Source: Yersinia artesiana (lineage in GTDB: Bacteria; Pseudomonadota; Gammaproteobacteria; Enterobacterales; Enterobacteriaceae). From it: a stretch of 64,000 bases of DNA. This document shows positions 48,410 through 57,781 of this stretch, one piece after another. The translations under genes and the position numbers were made by a program. Position 1 is the first letter of the stretch; each line of letters begins with the position of its first letter. The notes under the pieces were generated by a model. That model worked only from the letters and a program-made list of their open reading frames with translations. It searched no databases and was not told the DNA's origin. The stretch spans positions 1 to 64,000 of the forward strand of contig NZ_CACVAD010000011.1 in the NCBI RefSeq assembly GCF_902726545.1, in the 5' to 3' direction.

Positions 48410-50074
48410 ATGTCCAATAGTTTAATGAATACTGCGATGAGTGGTCTGAGCGCAGCACAATATGCCCTGAGCACCGTCAGTAACAATATCACCAATTTCC
48501 AGGTGGCCGGTTATAACCGTCAGAACACTATTTTTGCGCAAAATGGTGGCACCTTAAGCCCGGCGGGCTTTATTGGTAACGGCGTGTCCGTAACCGGTGT
48601 TAACCGCGAATATAATGCCTTTATTACCAACCAATTGCGCGCCTCACAAACGCAAAGCAGTGGGCTGACAACCTATTATCAACAAATTTCGCAAATTGAT
48701 AATTTACTGTCCAATACTTCAAATAACATCTCAACCACGATGCAGGACTTCTTTAGTAACCTGCAAAATCTGGTGAGTAATGCGGGCGATGATGCTGCGC
48801 GTAAAACCGTATTGGGTAAAGCCGAAGGGTTGGTTAACCAATTCCAAAATGCCGATAAATATCTGCGTGATATGGATACCGGCGTTAATCAAAAGATAAG
48901 CGACAGTGCGACGCAAATTAATAACTATGCAGAGCAAATCGCCAAGCTAAATGACCAGATTACTCGCCTGCGGGGCAGTAGTGGTAGCGAGCCAAATGCG
49001 TTGCTCGACCAACGTGACCAACTGGTAACCGAGTTAAACCAGATTGTTGCCGTGACGGTAACCCAGCAAGATGGCGATACTTACAATGTGTCATTTGCCG
49101 GTGGTTTGTCGCTGGTGCAAGGGCCGAATGCTTATAAAGTGGAAGCTATTCCTTCCAGCGCGGATGCGACTCGCCTCACCCTGGGTTATAACCGTGGCTC
49201 TGGCGAGACCATGGAGATCGACGAAAGTCGTCTGACTACCGGGTCACTGGGTGGAACCCTGAAATTCCGCAGCGAAGCGCTGGATAGTGCCCGTAACCAA
49301 TTAGGGCAATTGGCGCTGGTGATGGCTGATAGCTTTAACACCCAACATAAAGCTGGCTTTGATGCTAATGGTGATGCGGGCACAGATTTCTTTAGCTTCG
49401 CCAACCCTTCTGTGGTGAAAAATAGCAAAAATCAGGGTGATGCTGGTTTAACCGTGGCTTATACCGATACCTCTAAAGTAAAAGCCAGTGATTATACCGT
49501 GGAATTCGATGGGACTAACTGGCAGGTCACACGTTTGTCGGATAACACCAAAGTGCCTACTACGGCGGGTACGGATGCCGACGGTAAGCCGACACTGAAT
49601 TTTGACGGTGTGGCGGTCAGTATTGATAGCGGCACAACCGGCCCGCAAGCGAAAGATAAATTCACAGTTAAAACTGTTTCTAATGTTGCGGCTAATTTAC
49701 AGGTCGCCATTACAGACTCCAGCATGATTGCCGCAGCCGGTACTGCTGATGGTGGTGCGAGCGACAACGTTAATGCACAAGCGCTGTTGGATTTGCAAAC
49801 CAAGAAATTGGTTGATGGTAAAGCAACACTGTCAGGTGCTTATGCCGGGTTGGTCAGTAATGTGGGTAACCAGACGGCAACGGCAAAAACCAACAGCACG
49901 GCGCAGGCCAACATCGTTACCCAGTTGACGGCAGAGCAGCAGTCAATTTCTGGCGTGAATCTGGACGAAGAGTACGGCGATTTACAGCGTTTCCAGCAAT
50001 ATTATCTGGCGAATGCGCAGGTGATTCAGACCGCTTCAACCTTGTTCAACGCGTTGCTGGACTTGCGTGGTTAA
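48410..50074 (+). CDS. flgK: Hook-filament junction protein FlgK (HAP1)
   Basis: FlgK (554 residues) is the first junction protein between hook and filament and is exported with the chaperone FlgN. The N-terminus (LMNTAMSGLSAAQYALSTVSNNITNFQVAGYNRQ) and the C-terminus (LTAEQQSISGVNLDEEYGDLQRFQQYYLANAQVIQTASTLFNALLDLRG) carry the conserved D0/D1 helices. The central part is variable. AAGGATC precedes the ATG at 48410. It is transcribed with flgL from the sigma-28 promoter at 48281. Confidence 0.96.
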   Translation: MSNSLMNTAMSGLSAAQYALSTVSNNITNFQVAGYNRQNTIFAQNGGTLSPAGFIGNGVSVTGVNREYNAFITNQLRASQTQSSGLTTYYQQISQIDNLLSNTSNNISTTMQDFFSNLQNLVSNAGDDAARKTVLGKAEGLVNQFQNADKYLRDMDTGVNQKISDSATQINNYAEQIAKLNDQITRLRGSSGSEPNALLDQRDQLVTELNQIVAVTVTQQDGDTYNVSFAGGLSLVQGPNAYKVEAIPSSADATRLTLGYNRGSGETMEIDESRLTTGSLGGTLKFRSEALDSARNQLGQLALVMADSFNTQHKAGFDANGDAGTDFFSFANPSVVKNSKNQGDAGLTVAYTDTSKVKASDYTVEFDGTNWQVTRLSDNTKVPTTAGTDADGKPTLNFDGVAVSIDSGTTGPQAKDKFTVKTVSNVAANLQVAITDSSMIAAAGTADGGASDNVNAQALLDLQTKKLVDGKATLSGAYAGLVSNVGNQTATAKTNSTAQANIVTQLTAEQQSISGVNLDEEYGDLQRFQQYYLANAQVIQTASTLFNALLDLRG

Positions 50075-50188
50075 GTTTGGGTCAGCGGCAAGGCGTTACT
50101 GCCGCTACTTATCTCATTTTAGGTTTAGTCAGTATTGCGCTTAACGCGGAAAAACTGGCTAAGCTGTTGCTAAAAAGGAACTGACATC

Positions 50189-51169
50189 GTGCGCTTAAGT
50201 ACCAGCATGCTGTATCAGCAAAATATGCAGGGCATCACCAATGCTCAATCCCTGTGGATGCAGTCGGGCCAACAGCTCTCGACGGGCAAGCGGGTGGTTA
50301 ATCCCTCTGATGATCCGATGGCGGCATCGCAGGCGGTTATGGTGTCACAGTCCCAATCGGAAAATAACCAGTACACCTTGGCGCGGAGTTATGCTCGCCA
50401 AAGTTCCTCGCTGGAAACCACGGTATTATCACAGGCGACCTCCACCATTCAGTCGATTCAAAGCCTGATCATTGGTGCGGCGAAAGACTCTTTGAGTGAT
50501 GATGACCGGGCGTCAATGGCGACACAATTGCAGGGTCTAAAAGACCAGTTGTTGAATCAGGCCAACTCAACTGACGGTAATGGCCGCTATATGTTTGGTG
50601 GTTTTAAAAGCGATAAAGCGCCTTTCGCGGTGAGCACTACCGGTGAAGTGACTTACGTTGGGGGGGATGTTGCGATTCAACAACGGGTAGATTCGAACCG
50701 TACCATGACGGTGGGTCATACCGGTTCCAGCATATTTATGGCATTAACCAGCAATGCGACACCAGAGCCGAATGATGCGAATGGTGATCCGGTGGCTGCT
50801 GAAAGCAATATCTTTAATACCATCGACACCGTGTTGAAATCATTGAAGACCCCACTGCAAGGCGCAACGGATGATGTGAAACAGCAGGCTTCTGATGAGA
50901 TGGATAAAGGTATCCGTGGCATGGCTAACTCACTGAACAACGTGCTGTCAGTGCAAGCTGAAATTGGTACACAATTGGAGGAATTAGACAGCCTCGACAG
51001 CCTGGGTTCTGATCGTACGTTGATCAACACGCAGCGTTTGAGTGACTTGCAAGATGTGGATTGGAACGCTGCTATTTCGTCCTATGTCATGCAGCAAGCC
51101 GCGTTACAGGCTTCTTACACCACATTCACCAATATGCAGGGCTTGTCTCTGTTCCAACTGAATAAATAA
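50189..51169 (+). CDS. flgL: Hook-filament junction protein FlgL (HAP3)
   Basis: FlgL (326 residues) is the second junction protein, flagellin-like at its ends (MRLSTSMLYQQNMQGITNAQSLWMQSGQQLSTGKRVVNPSDDP and DVDWNAAISSYVMQQAALQASYTTFTNMQGLSLFQLNK). The start is GTG at 50189 behind AAAAGGAAC. It follows flgK by 114 bases. A strong hairpin (51181-51201) begins 11 bases after the stop. Together with FlgK it is a client of FlgN. Confidence 0.96.
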   Translation: MRLSTSMLYQQNMQGITNAQSLWMQSGQQLSTGKRVVNPSDDPMAASQAVMVSQSQSENNQYTLARSYARQSSSLETTVLSQATSTIQSIQSLIIGAAKDSLSDDDRASMATQLQGLKDQLLNQANSTDGNGRYMFGGFKSDKAPFAVSTTGEVTYVGGDVAIQQRVDSNRTMTVGHTGSSIFMALTSNATPEPNDANGDPVAAESNIFNTIDTVLKSLKTPLQGATDDVKQQASDEMDKGIRGMANSLNNVLSVQAEIGTQLEELDSLDSLGSDRTLINTQRLSDLQDVDWNAAISSYVMQQAALQASYTTFTNMQGLSLFQLNK

Positions 51170-51180
51170 TCCGTCTTCTA

Positions 51181-51201
51181 CCTGTGGGCCAGCCCCACAG
51201 G
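51181..51201 (+). terminator. Terminator hairpin after flgL
   Basis: CCTGTGGG-CCAGC-CCCACAGG is a perfect eight-base-pair stem followed by a pyrimidine-rich stretch (TTCCCTCTT). Confidence 0.75.
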
Positions 51202-51238
51202 TTCCCTCTTAAGTGTGCTTAAACCGGGTACACTTTTT

Positions 51239-51279
51239 GGTATGTCACCTTTTCCCACTAAGGTTTGGGGTGACATACC
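51239..51279. repeat. 11-base inverted repeat between flgL and fliR
   Basis: GGTATGTCACC (51239-51249) and GGTGACATACC (51269-51279) are perfect inverted copies with a 19-base loop, flanked by T-rich sequence on both sides. It could be a bidirectional terminator for the convergent flgL and fliR transcripts. Confidence 0.6.
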
Positions 51280-51287
51280 TTCTTTTC

Positions 51288-51342
51288 TATCCGTCATCTT
51301 TCAAGTTGCAGCAGTGTTGGCTGTGCTCGCTTACCCGAATCA
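51288..51342. repeat. Half ERIC element 4, fused to the 3' end of fliR
   Basis: Only one arm and the core start of an ERIC unit are present (CCGTCATCTTTCAAGTTGCA, then TTGGCTGTGCTCGC, then ACCCGAATCACTT). It breaks off exactly in the fliR coding end; the ERIC base triplet TCA (51340-51342) supplies the fliR stop codon TGA on the minus strand. Confidence 0.75.
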
Positions 51343-52122
51343 CTTTGCCAGACCACTTAACACACCCGCCAGCCGGTCAAAAAACTCGCCAAACAGATGT
51401 TCGGTAAAAGGTGCCAATAACGGCATGATTAATCCCAGCGAGATAATACCAACCGTCAATGTGAGTGGGAAACCGATAACGAAAACAGAAAGTTGCGGTG
51501 TCATACGGTTAAGCATCCCTAACGCCATATTTAGGGTAAGCAGCAGGGTGATGAGCGGCAATGCCAACATTAAGCCATTCATAAAGATCAATGAACCGGC
51601 CTGAGTTAATGCCAGGAAACCATTACCATTAAGCGGTTCAAACTGGATAGGCAAGGTATGAAAACTGTCAGCTAATAAAGAAATTAGCCACAAATGACCA
51701 TCGAACGAGAGAAATAACAACATCGCTAGCAAGTTTAGCAACCGGGCGAGGACGGGCATATTCGGCCCGCCGGAAGGGTCAAAAAAGGTGGCGAACGATA
51801 GCCCCATTTGCAAACCAATCACTTCACCGGCCAGCCGGATAGCGGCAAAAGCAAACTGCATGGTTAAACCGATGGCGACGCCAATTAATACTTGCTGGCC
51901 AGCGACCCAGAAAGCGCCGCTGGAGACTAAAGGAATATTCACCGGTGGCAGAGAGGGGGCAATCAAAAACGTAATTAATACTGCCAGCCCGACTTTAACT
52001 TTACGGTTTATCTGCTTTTCACTTAATACCGGTGCAGTGGTGATCAGCGCCAAAATGCGGATCAGAGGCCAGAAATACTGGCTGACCCAGATGCTAAGTT
52101 GAGTGGTATCAAGAGACAGCAT
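51340..52122 (-). CDS. fliR: Flagellar export gate protein FliR
   Basis: FliR (260 residues) forms the core of the export gate with FliP and FliQ. Six membrane segments are visible, with conserved runs [40 protein letters not shown]-type and [33 protein letters not shown]. The C-terminal residues ([12 protein letters not shown]) end at a stop provided by ERIC-derived sequence, so the native tail may have been replaced; the E. coli tail differs. The ATG at 52122 follows the fliQ stop by two bases. Confidence 0.95.
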   Translation of the reverse strand: MLSLDTTQLSIWVSQYFWPLIRILALITTAPVLSEKQINRKVKVGLAVLITFLIAPSLPPVNIPLVSSGAFWVAGQQVLIGVAIGLTMQFAFAAIRLAGEVIGLQMGLSFATFFDPSGGPNMPVLARLLNLLAMLLFLSFDGHLWLISLLADSFHTLPIQFEPLNGNGFLALTQAGSLIFMNGLMLALPLITLLLTLNMALGMLNRMTPQLSVFVIGFPLTLTVGIISLGLIMPLLAPFTEHLFGEFFDRLAGVLSGLAK

Positions 52123-52124
52123 GC

Positions 52125-52394
52125 TTAGCCAATCAACGTTGGCAGGCTGGTGAACAAATTACGCATATAGTCGAGGATCAGGCTGAGCATCCATGGGCCT
52201 GCAATGACCATGGTGGCGAACACCGCCAGTATTTTGGGGATAAATGATAGTGTCATTTCGTTGATCTGCGTTGCGGCTTGCAGCAGGCTGACAATCAAGC
52301 CGCTGATCAATGCCGCCAGCAATAATGGTGCAGCCAGTGCAAGGGCTATCTTCATTGCCTCAACGCCGAGGGCCATTACCGATTCAGGTGTCAT
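52125..52394 (-). CDS. fliQ: Flagellar export gate protein FliQ
   Basis: FliQ (89 residues) is a two-helix membrane protein of the FliPQR gate. The sequence [18 protein letters not shown], then [26 protein letters not shown], matches the family over its full length. It lies 12 bases after fliP and two before fliR on the minus strand and is part of the fliL-R unit. Confidence 0.96.
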   Translation of the reverse strand: MTPESVMALGVEAMKIALALAAPLLLAALISGLIVSLLQAATQINEMTLSFIPKILAVFATMVIAGPWMLSLILDYMRNLFTSLPTLIG

Positions 52395-52406
52395 GACGTA
52401 TTTACC

Positions 52407-53159
52407 TTAGCTATAAAAACTCTGCGCTAACGAGCCGAGTAGCAACTGCCAGCCATCAACCAACACAAACAGCATCAGTTTGAAGGGCAGCGAGATACTG
52501 GCGGGCGGAACCATCATCATCCCGAGCGCCATCAACACACTGGCAACCACCAGGTCGATAATCAAAAACGGAATAAATACGGTAAAACCAATTTGGAACG
52601 CGGTTTTCAGCTCGCTGGTCACATACGCCGGTAACAGAATGCGCAAAGGCACCACTTCTGGCCCTTCCAGTGGCGGCAGATTGGCTAAGCGGGCATACAG
52701 TGCCAGGTCAGATTCGCGGGTCTGGCGTAACATAAACTCACGCAGCGGTTGCGAGCCTTTATCCATCGCCACTTCCATACTTATTTTGTCCTGACTGAAG
52801 GGCAGATAAGCATCTTGATAGACCTTGTCAAACACCGGCGACATGATGAAAAAAGTCAGGAACAGCGCCAAACCCAGCATCACCTGATTCGGTGGCGCAG
52901 AAGGAGTTCCTAATGCGTTGCGCAGCAAACCGAGCACAATAATGATGCGGGTAAAGCTGGTCATCATCAGTAATGCGGCGGGCAGGAAGCTCAGGGTGGT
53001 GATAAAGACCAGCGTCTGTACCGGTAAAGACCAGCTCTGACCACCATTGGCCAGCGGCTGGCTGATAATACCCGGCAGTTGCGCCATTGCCGCCGGAGAG
53101 CACAGCAGAGCAAGTAGCAGTAGGGGGGCTTTATTCATGATCGGGCGCAGAGACATCAT
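52407..53159 (-). CDS. fliP: Flagellar export gate protein FliP
   Basis: FliP (250-residue precursor) forms the pentameric core of the export gate. A signal peptide is cleaved after SPAAMA; four membrane helices follow with the family blocks [40 protein letters not shown] and [40 protein letters not shown]. Two Met codons (53159 and 53156) overlap the fliO stop, so translation is coupled; I list the first. Confidence 0.95.
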   Translation of the reverse strand: MMSLRPIMNKAPLLLLALLCSPAAMAQLPGIISQPLANGGQSWSLPVQTLVFITTLSFLPAALLMMTSFTRIIIVLGLLRNALGTPSAPPNQVMLGLALFLTFFIMSPVFDKVYQDAYLPFSQDKISMEVAMDKGSQPLREFMLRQTRESDLALYARLANLPPLEGPEVVPLRILLPAYVTSELKTAFQIGFTVFIPFLIIDLVVASVLMALGMMMVPPASISLPFKLMLFVLVDGWQLLLGSLAQSFYS

Positions 53160-53722
53160 GCCGATTTTTCCGGATGTTTTGAATGCTTGTTTAACAGCGA
53201 TTTTTTGTTTAATAGATAGGTGTTCAGTATCTGGCGAAAATCAGCCGGTTTTCCACTATCAGCCGACAGCGCGGTGTCGGTTTCGTCAACCGCTGGGCGT
53301 GGCAGTGTATGGAGCTGCGTTACGTTTTGGGCAGTGACACCCAATACCAGCCAGGTGTCATCTACTTCGACAATAACAACGCGTTCGCGCTGACCAACCT
53401 GACAACTGGCTCGCACATTTAACAGCTTATTATTGCGGGCCTGTGGTGCAAAACCTAAGCGGCGCACCAGCCAGGCGGCACATAAAATCAGCAGTAAAAT
53501 ACCGCCCAGCACCGAGCCAACTTGCGTCAACACCGAGCCTGCGGGCATCGCCGGGGCAGCTTGTTGCGAGGCGATACCTGGGTGACTGGCCGCAAACCCG
53601 GTAACAGGGGTTTGGGCTGTTGTCACCTGAGTATTTCCTAACACCGGCATATTGGCAGCCGGTGCGGAATCAGAAGATGTTGAGTCAGTGGTGGTTGTCG
53701 CCACTGTTTGCGCTGCGGTCAT
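53156..53722 (-). CDS. fliO: Flagellar protein FliO with long N-terminal extension
   Basis: FliO helps assemble or stabilise the FliP ring. The core (~residues 62-150) resembles E. coli FliO: a single membrane helix ([25 protein letters not shown]) and a cytoplasmic SH3-like part ([32 protein letters not shown]). At 188 residues it is well above the ~121 of E. coli because of a ~60-residue Thr/Ser/Ala/Pro-rich N-terminal segment, probably periplasmic. The start overlaps the fliN stop by one base (TAATG), which supports it. Confidence 0.9.
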   Translation of the reverse strand: MTAAQTVATTTTDSTSSDSAPAANMPVLGNTQVTTAQTPVTGFAASHPGIASQQAAPAMPAGSVLTQVGSVLGGILLLILCAAWLVRRLGFAPQARNNKLLNVRASCQVGQRERVVIVEVDDTWLVLGVTAQNVTQLHTLPRPAVDETDTALSADSGKPADFRQILNTYLLNKKSLLNKHSKHPEKSA

Positions 53723-54138
53723 TAGCGACTCAGACGACGCATGCGTTCTGACGGGGTAATAATGTCAGTGATGCGAACGCCATATTTATCCGCGACCACC
53801 ACCACTTCACCCTGCGCAATCAGATAACCGTTGATCAGAATATCCAAAGGCTCACCCGCCAGGCCATCAAGGGAAACAACTGAACCTTGCGACAGGCGCA
53901 GCAGCTCTTTGATAGTCATTTTGGTGCGACCCAACTCAACGGTCAGCTTCACCGGAATATCAAGAATCAAATCGATATCCTGTAGATTACCCAGTGCGTC
54001 AGGCGCTTCCAGTGATTTAAATACACCATCAGTAGTGGCCGCTGGCTTATCCGATGCCAGCTGCTCATTAAACGCATCAGCCCACAGATCGTCCACGGAT
54101 TCCTTTCCATCGTCAGACGGAAGCTTAGGGTCACTCAT
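53722..54138 (-). CDS. fliN: Motor switch protein FliN
   Basis: FliN (138 residues) is a C-ring protein that with FliM and FliG sets rotation direction and docks FliH. The SpoA domain is nearly identical to that of E. coli (LDIPVKLTVELGRTKMTIKELLRLSQGSVVSLDGLAGEPLDILINGYLIAQGEVVVVADKYGVRITDIITPSERMRRLSR). I take the ATG at 54138 (MSDPKL), preceded by GAGG and overlapping the fliM stop, in place of the ATG at 54153, which lies deeper in fliM. Confidence 0.96.
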   Translation of the reverse strand: MSDPKLPSDDGKESVDDLWADAFNEQLASDKPAATTDGVFKSLEAPDALGNLQDIDLILDIPVKLTVELGRTKMTIKELLRLSQGSVVSLDGLAGEPLDILINGYLIAQGEVVVVADKYGVRITDIITPSERMRRLSR

Positions 54139-55135
54139 TGGGCTGTTCCTCATTCAGAGCATTCAAAATAGGGTTAATCAAATGTTCAACACGTAGGGCA
54201 TATTGCCCGTTTAATGTCCCGTACTGACTGGTCAGCACAGGTACGCCGTCGACATGAGCAATCAGTCGGTCCGGTTTATCTATCGGTAATACATCCCCCG
54301 GTTGTAGCTTGAGTATCTGCGACAATCTCAGCGGGATATCAACAAAATTAGCCACCAGTTCCAGCTCGGAATGCTGAACTTGCTTGACCAGCGTTTCACG
54401 CCAATGACTGTCTTCCTGACGGGAGTTTTCCAGTGGCGGATTGGTCAGTAGTTCGCGTAACGGCTCAATCATGGCGAAGGGAATACAGATATTAAACTCA
54501 CCACTCAACGCCCCGATTTCCACCTGGAACGGGGTCGTGACCACGATATCGTTGGGGGAGGTGGTGATATTGGTAAACTTCACCTGTATTTCAGAACGGA
54601 CATATTCCACATCTATTTTATAGATAGGAGCCCAGGCATCGCGATAAGCGTCCAACGCTAAGCGCAACATCCGGTTAATAACGCGTTGTTCTGTATGCGT
54701 AAACTCGCGGCCTTCCACTTTAGTCGGGAAACGGCCATCGCCACCAAACAGGTTATCAACCGCAATAAACACCAAACTCGGAGCGAAAACAAACAGTGCT
54801 GTTCCGCGTAACGGTTTCAAATGTATCAAGTTGAGGTTAGTTGGCACCGGCAAGTTACGGGCAAAATCATGATATGGCTGGATTTTTATCGGGCCAACCG
54901 TGATGTCTGGGCTGCGGCGCAACAGGTTAAACAGCCCCATACGGAACTGGCGGGCAAACCGCTCATTGATTATCTCCAGCGCATGCAGGCGCTCACGCAC
55001 CACACGTCGCTGGGTCGTCGGGTCATAAGGCTTGACGTCTGTCTCGTTGCCAGTGGCAGCTTCGGGTTCATCACCTCCGCTGTCACCGTTCAACAGTGCG
55101 TCAATCTCTGCTTGTGAAAGAATGCTATCGCCCAT
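54131..55135 (-). CDS. fliM: Motor switch protein FliM
   Basis: FliM (334 residues) binds CheY-P and transmits the signal to FliG. The N-terminal CheY-binding peptide is LSQAEIDALLNGDS. The middle domain has the conserved GGXG loop region (NLFGGDGRFPTKVEGREFT) and the C-terminal domain is FliN-like (SQILKLQPGDVLPIDKPDRLIAHVDGVPVL). It starts at ATG 55135, five bases after fliL, and overlaps fliN by eight bases. Confidence 0.97.
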   Translation of the reverse strand: MGDSILSQAEIDALLNGDSGGDEPEAATGNETDVKPYDPTTQRRVVRERLHALEIINERFARQFRMGLFNLLRRSPDITVGPIKIQPYHDFARNLPVPTNLNLIHLKPLRGTALFVFAPSLVFIAVDNLFGGDGRFPTKVEGREFTHTEQRVINRMLRLALDAYRDAWAPIYKIDVEYVRSEIQVKFTNITTSPNDIVVTTPFQVEIGALSGEFNICIPFAMIEPLRELLTNPPLENSRQEDSHWRETLVKQVQHSELELVANFVDIPLRLSQILKLQPGDVLPIDKPDRLIAHVDGVPVLTSQYGTLNGQYALRVEHLINPILNALNEEQPNE

Positions 55136-55140
55136 AATGA

Positions 55141-55611
55141 TTATCGCAATATAAATGCGGTAAACAGCACATCGCTGACTACCTGATTAGGTTGACCTTT
55201 AACCATTGGCGGGCTAAGAACGTTTTTAATTTCACCCACTAACCGCTGTTTGCCTTCTTCATTCGCCAGGCTATCAGCGGACTGACGGGAGAGCAGTAGC
55301 AGCAGACGGCTGCGCACTTCCGGCAGATAGTCATTTAGTCTTGTGCGCGTGCTATCGTCGGGAAGTCTTAACGTTAATCCGATATAAAGCACACGATCCA
55401 GATTATTATCTGGCGTGATCAGATTGACCGTGAAGGTTTCCAGTGGCATGAATACTGGGATTACCGGGGCCACTTTCGCTGTGGTGGTTTTACTCTGATT
55501 GAGTATCCACCAGCTATAACCGCCACCCGCAGTGGCTGCTACGGCAATCAGCACCAGCAGGATCACCCAGATCGAACTCTTACGCTTGGCCGGGAAGGTA
55601 TTTTGAGACAT
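55141..55611 (-). CDS. fliL: Flagellar basal-body stator-associated protein FliL
   Basis: FliL (156 residues) is a single-pass inner-membrane protein next to the stator that supports motor torque. The membrane helix is [21 protein letters not shown] and the periplasmic SPFH-like domain contains [36 protein letters not shown] and the end [11 protein letters not shown] prefer the ATG at 55611 ([13 protein letters not shown]) to the TTG at 55641, from family alignment; the Shine-Dalgarno is weak. It heads fliLMNOPQR, 190 bases after fliK. Confidence 0.93.
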   Translation of the reverse strand: MSQNTFPAKRKSSIWVILLVLIAVAATAGGGYSWWILNQSKTTTAKVAPVIPVFMPLETFTVNLITPDNNLDRVLYIGLTLRLPDDSTRTRLNDYLPEVRSRLLLLLSRQSADSLANEEGKQRLVGEIKNVLSPPMVKGQPNQVVSDVLFTAFILR

Positions 55612-55801
55612 GGAGAAGGCAAATTCCTGTTTTGGTATCAAACCGGTGGATCACGGTAATAGCCAGGAGCAACTGACACCAGGCTATCCAAATTATTACT
55701 AATGATTATCCCGCGTATCTTTAATCCCAATAGGCAGAATAGGTGGCGAAAAACGGCCTAACTTGCCCGTTTGTCACCTTTTGGCGCAATTAACATCCGC
55801 G

Positions 55802-57151
55802 TTAGGCGAAAATATCAACGCCGCCATTACCGTTTGCCAGCGCTTGCAGCGAGGCTGGCGTCACCAATGGTGTGCTGGTCAGCGCCTCTCCCGTGGTGGT
55901 TTCACCGTATCCAGGTTGACCGCGTGAGGCAAAATCTTGCTGATTCTGTTGGCTTTGTTGCTGCGCTTGTTGCCATTGGCCTTCGCTGCCGACACTGCTT
56001 TGACCTAACTGAATGCCACTTTCAGCCAGAGCGGTGCGCAAACTTGGCATGGCAGCTTCAATGGCGGCCCGAACCTGACTGTGCGCTGAAGCAAAGTGTA
56101 GCTGCGCCTGATTGTCGTCGATTTTGAGGCTAATTTGTAAGGCACCCAACTCTTGCGGATTGAGGCGCAACTCGGCATTTTGTTGCCCATTGCGGCTGAA
56201 CATAATCACTTGTTGTCCCAGCGATTGTTGCCATTCCTGGCTACCCAACTGCGCACTTAAATAACCGCTGGCGGGAGCCGCGATGTGGGCGCTGGCGGTG
56301 GTCGATAACACCGGGCTGGACACTGGAGGGAGAGATGGGGTCACGGTAGCCGAGCTGATCAGCGTTCTATCCGCGGCGGTCGCTGTGGTATCCGCTTGTG
56401 CGACCAGCGGTGCAACTTTGGCATTAAGAGTGTCGGCATCTTTCGCACTTAACTGGGCCAGCTTATCTTGTGCGGCGCTGGTTTTGGTTTTAGTGGTTGC
56501 ACCCGCCAGGGTATCGCCACTGTTTGCGGCTTTATCACTCTTTATACTGCCTACGGTGCCGCCAATCAGCGCAGCTAACCCTTTATCTTGCGATGTCAGG
56601 CTGGTCAAAGTGGCAATATCTTGCTGGGCGGTAGTTTTGCTGTCCGCCAAGCCTTTGCCATCAGTCAGTGTGGCCTTTTGCCCATTGTTCGCCGTACCCA
56701 ACGTATTAGCGACCTGATGCGGCAACATTGCCAGCAAAGTCTGCAATGCGGAGGGATCCGTTTTATCACTGGCACTGTCGAGCTTACTGTCATCATGGAC
56801 TACGGTTTTCTTGCTACCCGCAGCGTCGCCAGTTTGCCCGGCATGGGTCAAACCCGCTGGCAGCGTGGCGCTGATATCACCTAATGCTGCCAACAATTGG
56901 TTCAATTTGCTGTTGCCGCTGGCTGACTTACCACTGTCAACATCGGCGGTGAGATCAGTTGTGGCGGCCAGGGATGATTTCAAGGTCGAAGCATCCAGAG
57001 CGGTGAGTTCTTTTCCCAATTGATCGCCTAACAGTTTGGCGAAATCAGCCGGTAACCCTGCGTCGGTAAAGAGTGCTGCAATGGATGACGAGGATGATGC
57101 CCCCTCGGCTTCACCAGCGGTTGTAACAGCAGGCAATAAAGACAGATTCAT
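55802..57151 (-). CDS. fliK: Hook-length control protein FliK
   Basis: FliK (449 residues) measures hook length and triggers the FlhB specificity switch. The C-terminal Flg_hook domain is at about 305-390 (QQVIMFSRNGQQNAELRLNPQELGALQISLKIDDNQAQLHF then AAMPSLRTALAESGIQLGQ), followed by a Gln-rich tail. The N-terminal ruler part is Ala/Thr/Ser/Lys-rich and variable. AAGGAG lies inside fliJ before the ATG at 57151, which overlaps the fliJ stop by four bases. Confidence 0.94.
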   Translation of the reverse strand: MNLSLLPAVTTAGEAEGASSSSSIAALFTDAGLPADFAKLLGDQLGKELTALDASTLKSSLAATTDLTADVDSGKSASGNSKLNQLLAALGDISATLPAGLTHAGQTGDAAGSKKTVVHDDSKLDSASDKTDPSALQTLLAMLPHQVANTLGTANNGQKATLTDGKGLADSKTTAQQDIATLTSLTSQDKGLAALIGGTVGSIKSDKAANSGDTLAGATTKTKTSAAQDKLAQLSAKDADTLNAKVAPLVAQADTTATAADRTLISSATVTPSLPPVSSPVLSTTASAHIAAPASGYLSAQLGSQEWQQSLGQQVIMFSRNGQQNAELRLNPQELGALQISLKIDDNQAQLHFASAHSQVRAAIEAAMPSLRTALAESGIQLGQSSVGSEGQWQQAQQQSQQNQQDFASRGQPGYGETTTGEALTSTPLVTPASLQALANGNGGVDIFA

Positions 57152-57594
57152 GAATTTAGACTCCTTTGTGAGGCGCGCTGGGCGAACTCATCCATCAATT
57201 TTTGATCCAATCGGTTTTCTTGCAAGCGCGCGCTGGTTTCGGCTCGCTCATTCAGTGTTTCAAACGCATTTAACCGCTGTTGCTTTTCTTGCCAATGCTT
57301 GACTGCCTGTTCAACTTTGGTATTCCACTGGGCCAATTGATGACGATGTTGCTCAATGGCTTGCTCCAATGTTTGAATAAATTGCTGATAATTTTGCCAA
57401 CTGGAAGAGGCCATGCCGTTACTCAGCGTGTCATTCAACCGCACCCGATATTCATCCTGATAGGACAGCAACATACTGAGTTGCTGCTCAGCATTCTGGT
57501 AGGACAAGCGTGCTTGCCCTAATTGGGTGCTTGCCTGTTCGACCGCCTTTTGAGCCAGGTCGCGCAGGGTGACGAGAGGTGACTGACTTTTCAT
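57148..57594 (-). CDS. fliJ: Flagellar export protein FliJ
   Basis: FliJ (148 residues) is the coiled-coil stalk protein of the export ATPase complex, similar in role to the gamma subunit of F1. The whole sequence is helical with heptad character (QNAEQQLSMLLSYQDEYRVRLND, NYQQFIQTLEQAIEQHRHQLAQW) and ends RLDQKLMDEFAQRASQRSLNS. I use the ATG at 57594 behind GAGGAA rather than an upstream in-frame codon. An ERIC element separates it from fliI, with which it is normally closely packed. Confidence 0.94.
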   Translation of the reverse strand: MKSQSPLVTLRDLAQKAVEQASTQLGQARLSYQNAEQQLSMLLSYQDEYRVRLNDTLSNGMASSSWQNYQQFIQTLEQAIEQHRHQLAQWNTKVEQAVKHWQEKQQRLNAFETLNERAETSARLQENRLDQKLMDEFAQRASQRSLNS

Positions 57595-57606
57595 CGTATT
57601 CCTCAA

Positions 57607-57730
57607 ATACCCTTCGTATTTGACGCCGCAGGGTCGTTAGCTACGTTCATGCACCCGAATCACTGACTTGAACCAGCTCATCGGGGTTTATTCACTTGCC
57701 TACCTGCAACGCCAACTACTTTGGGTATAC
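57607..57730. repeat. ERIC element 5 (between fliI and fliJ)
   Basis: This is a diverged full-length copy: ends TACCCTTCGTATTTGACGCC and TGCAACGCCAACTACTTTGGGTA are inverted, and the core CACCCGAATCACTGAC ... CAGCTCATCGGGG is recognisable. It lies about 50 bases after fliI and ends about 12 bases before the fliJ start, inside the fliF-K transcription unit. Confidence 0.85.
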
Positions 57731-57781
57731 GGCAGGGGCTGTGGCCTGGGTTATTGGCTATCAACCCGGAAATTTCTTTTA

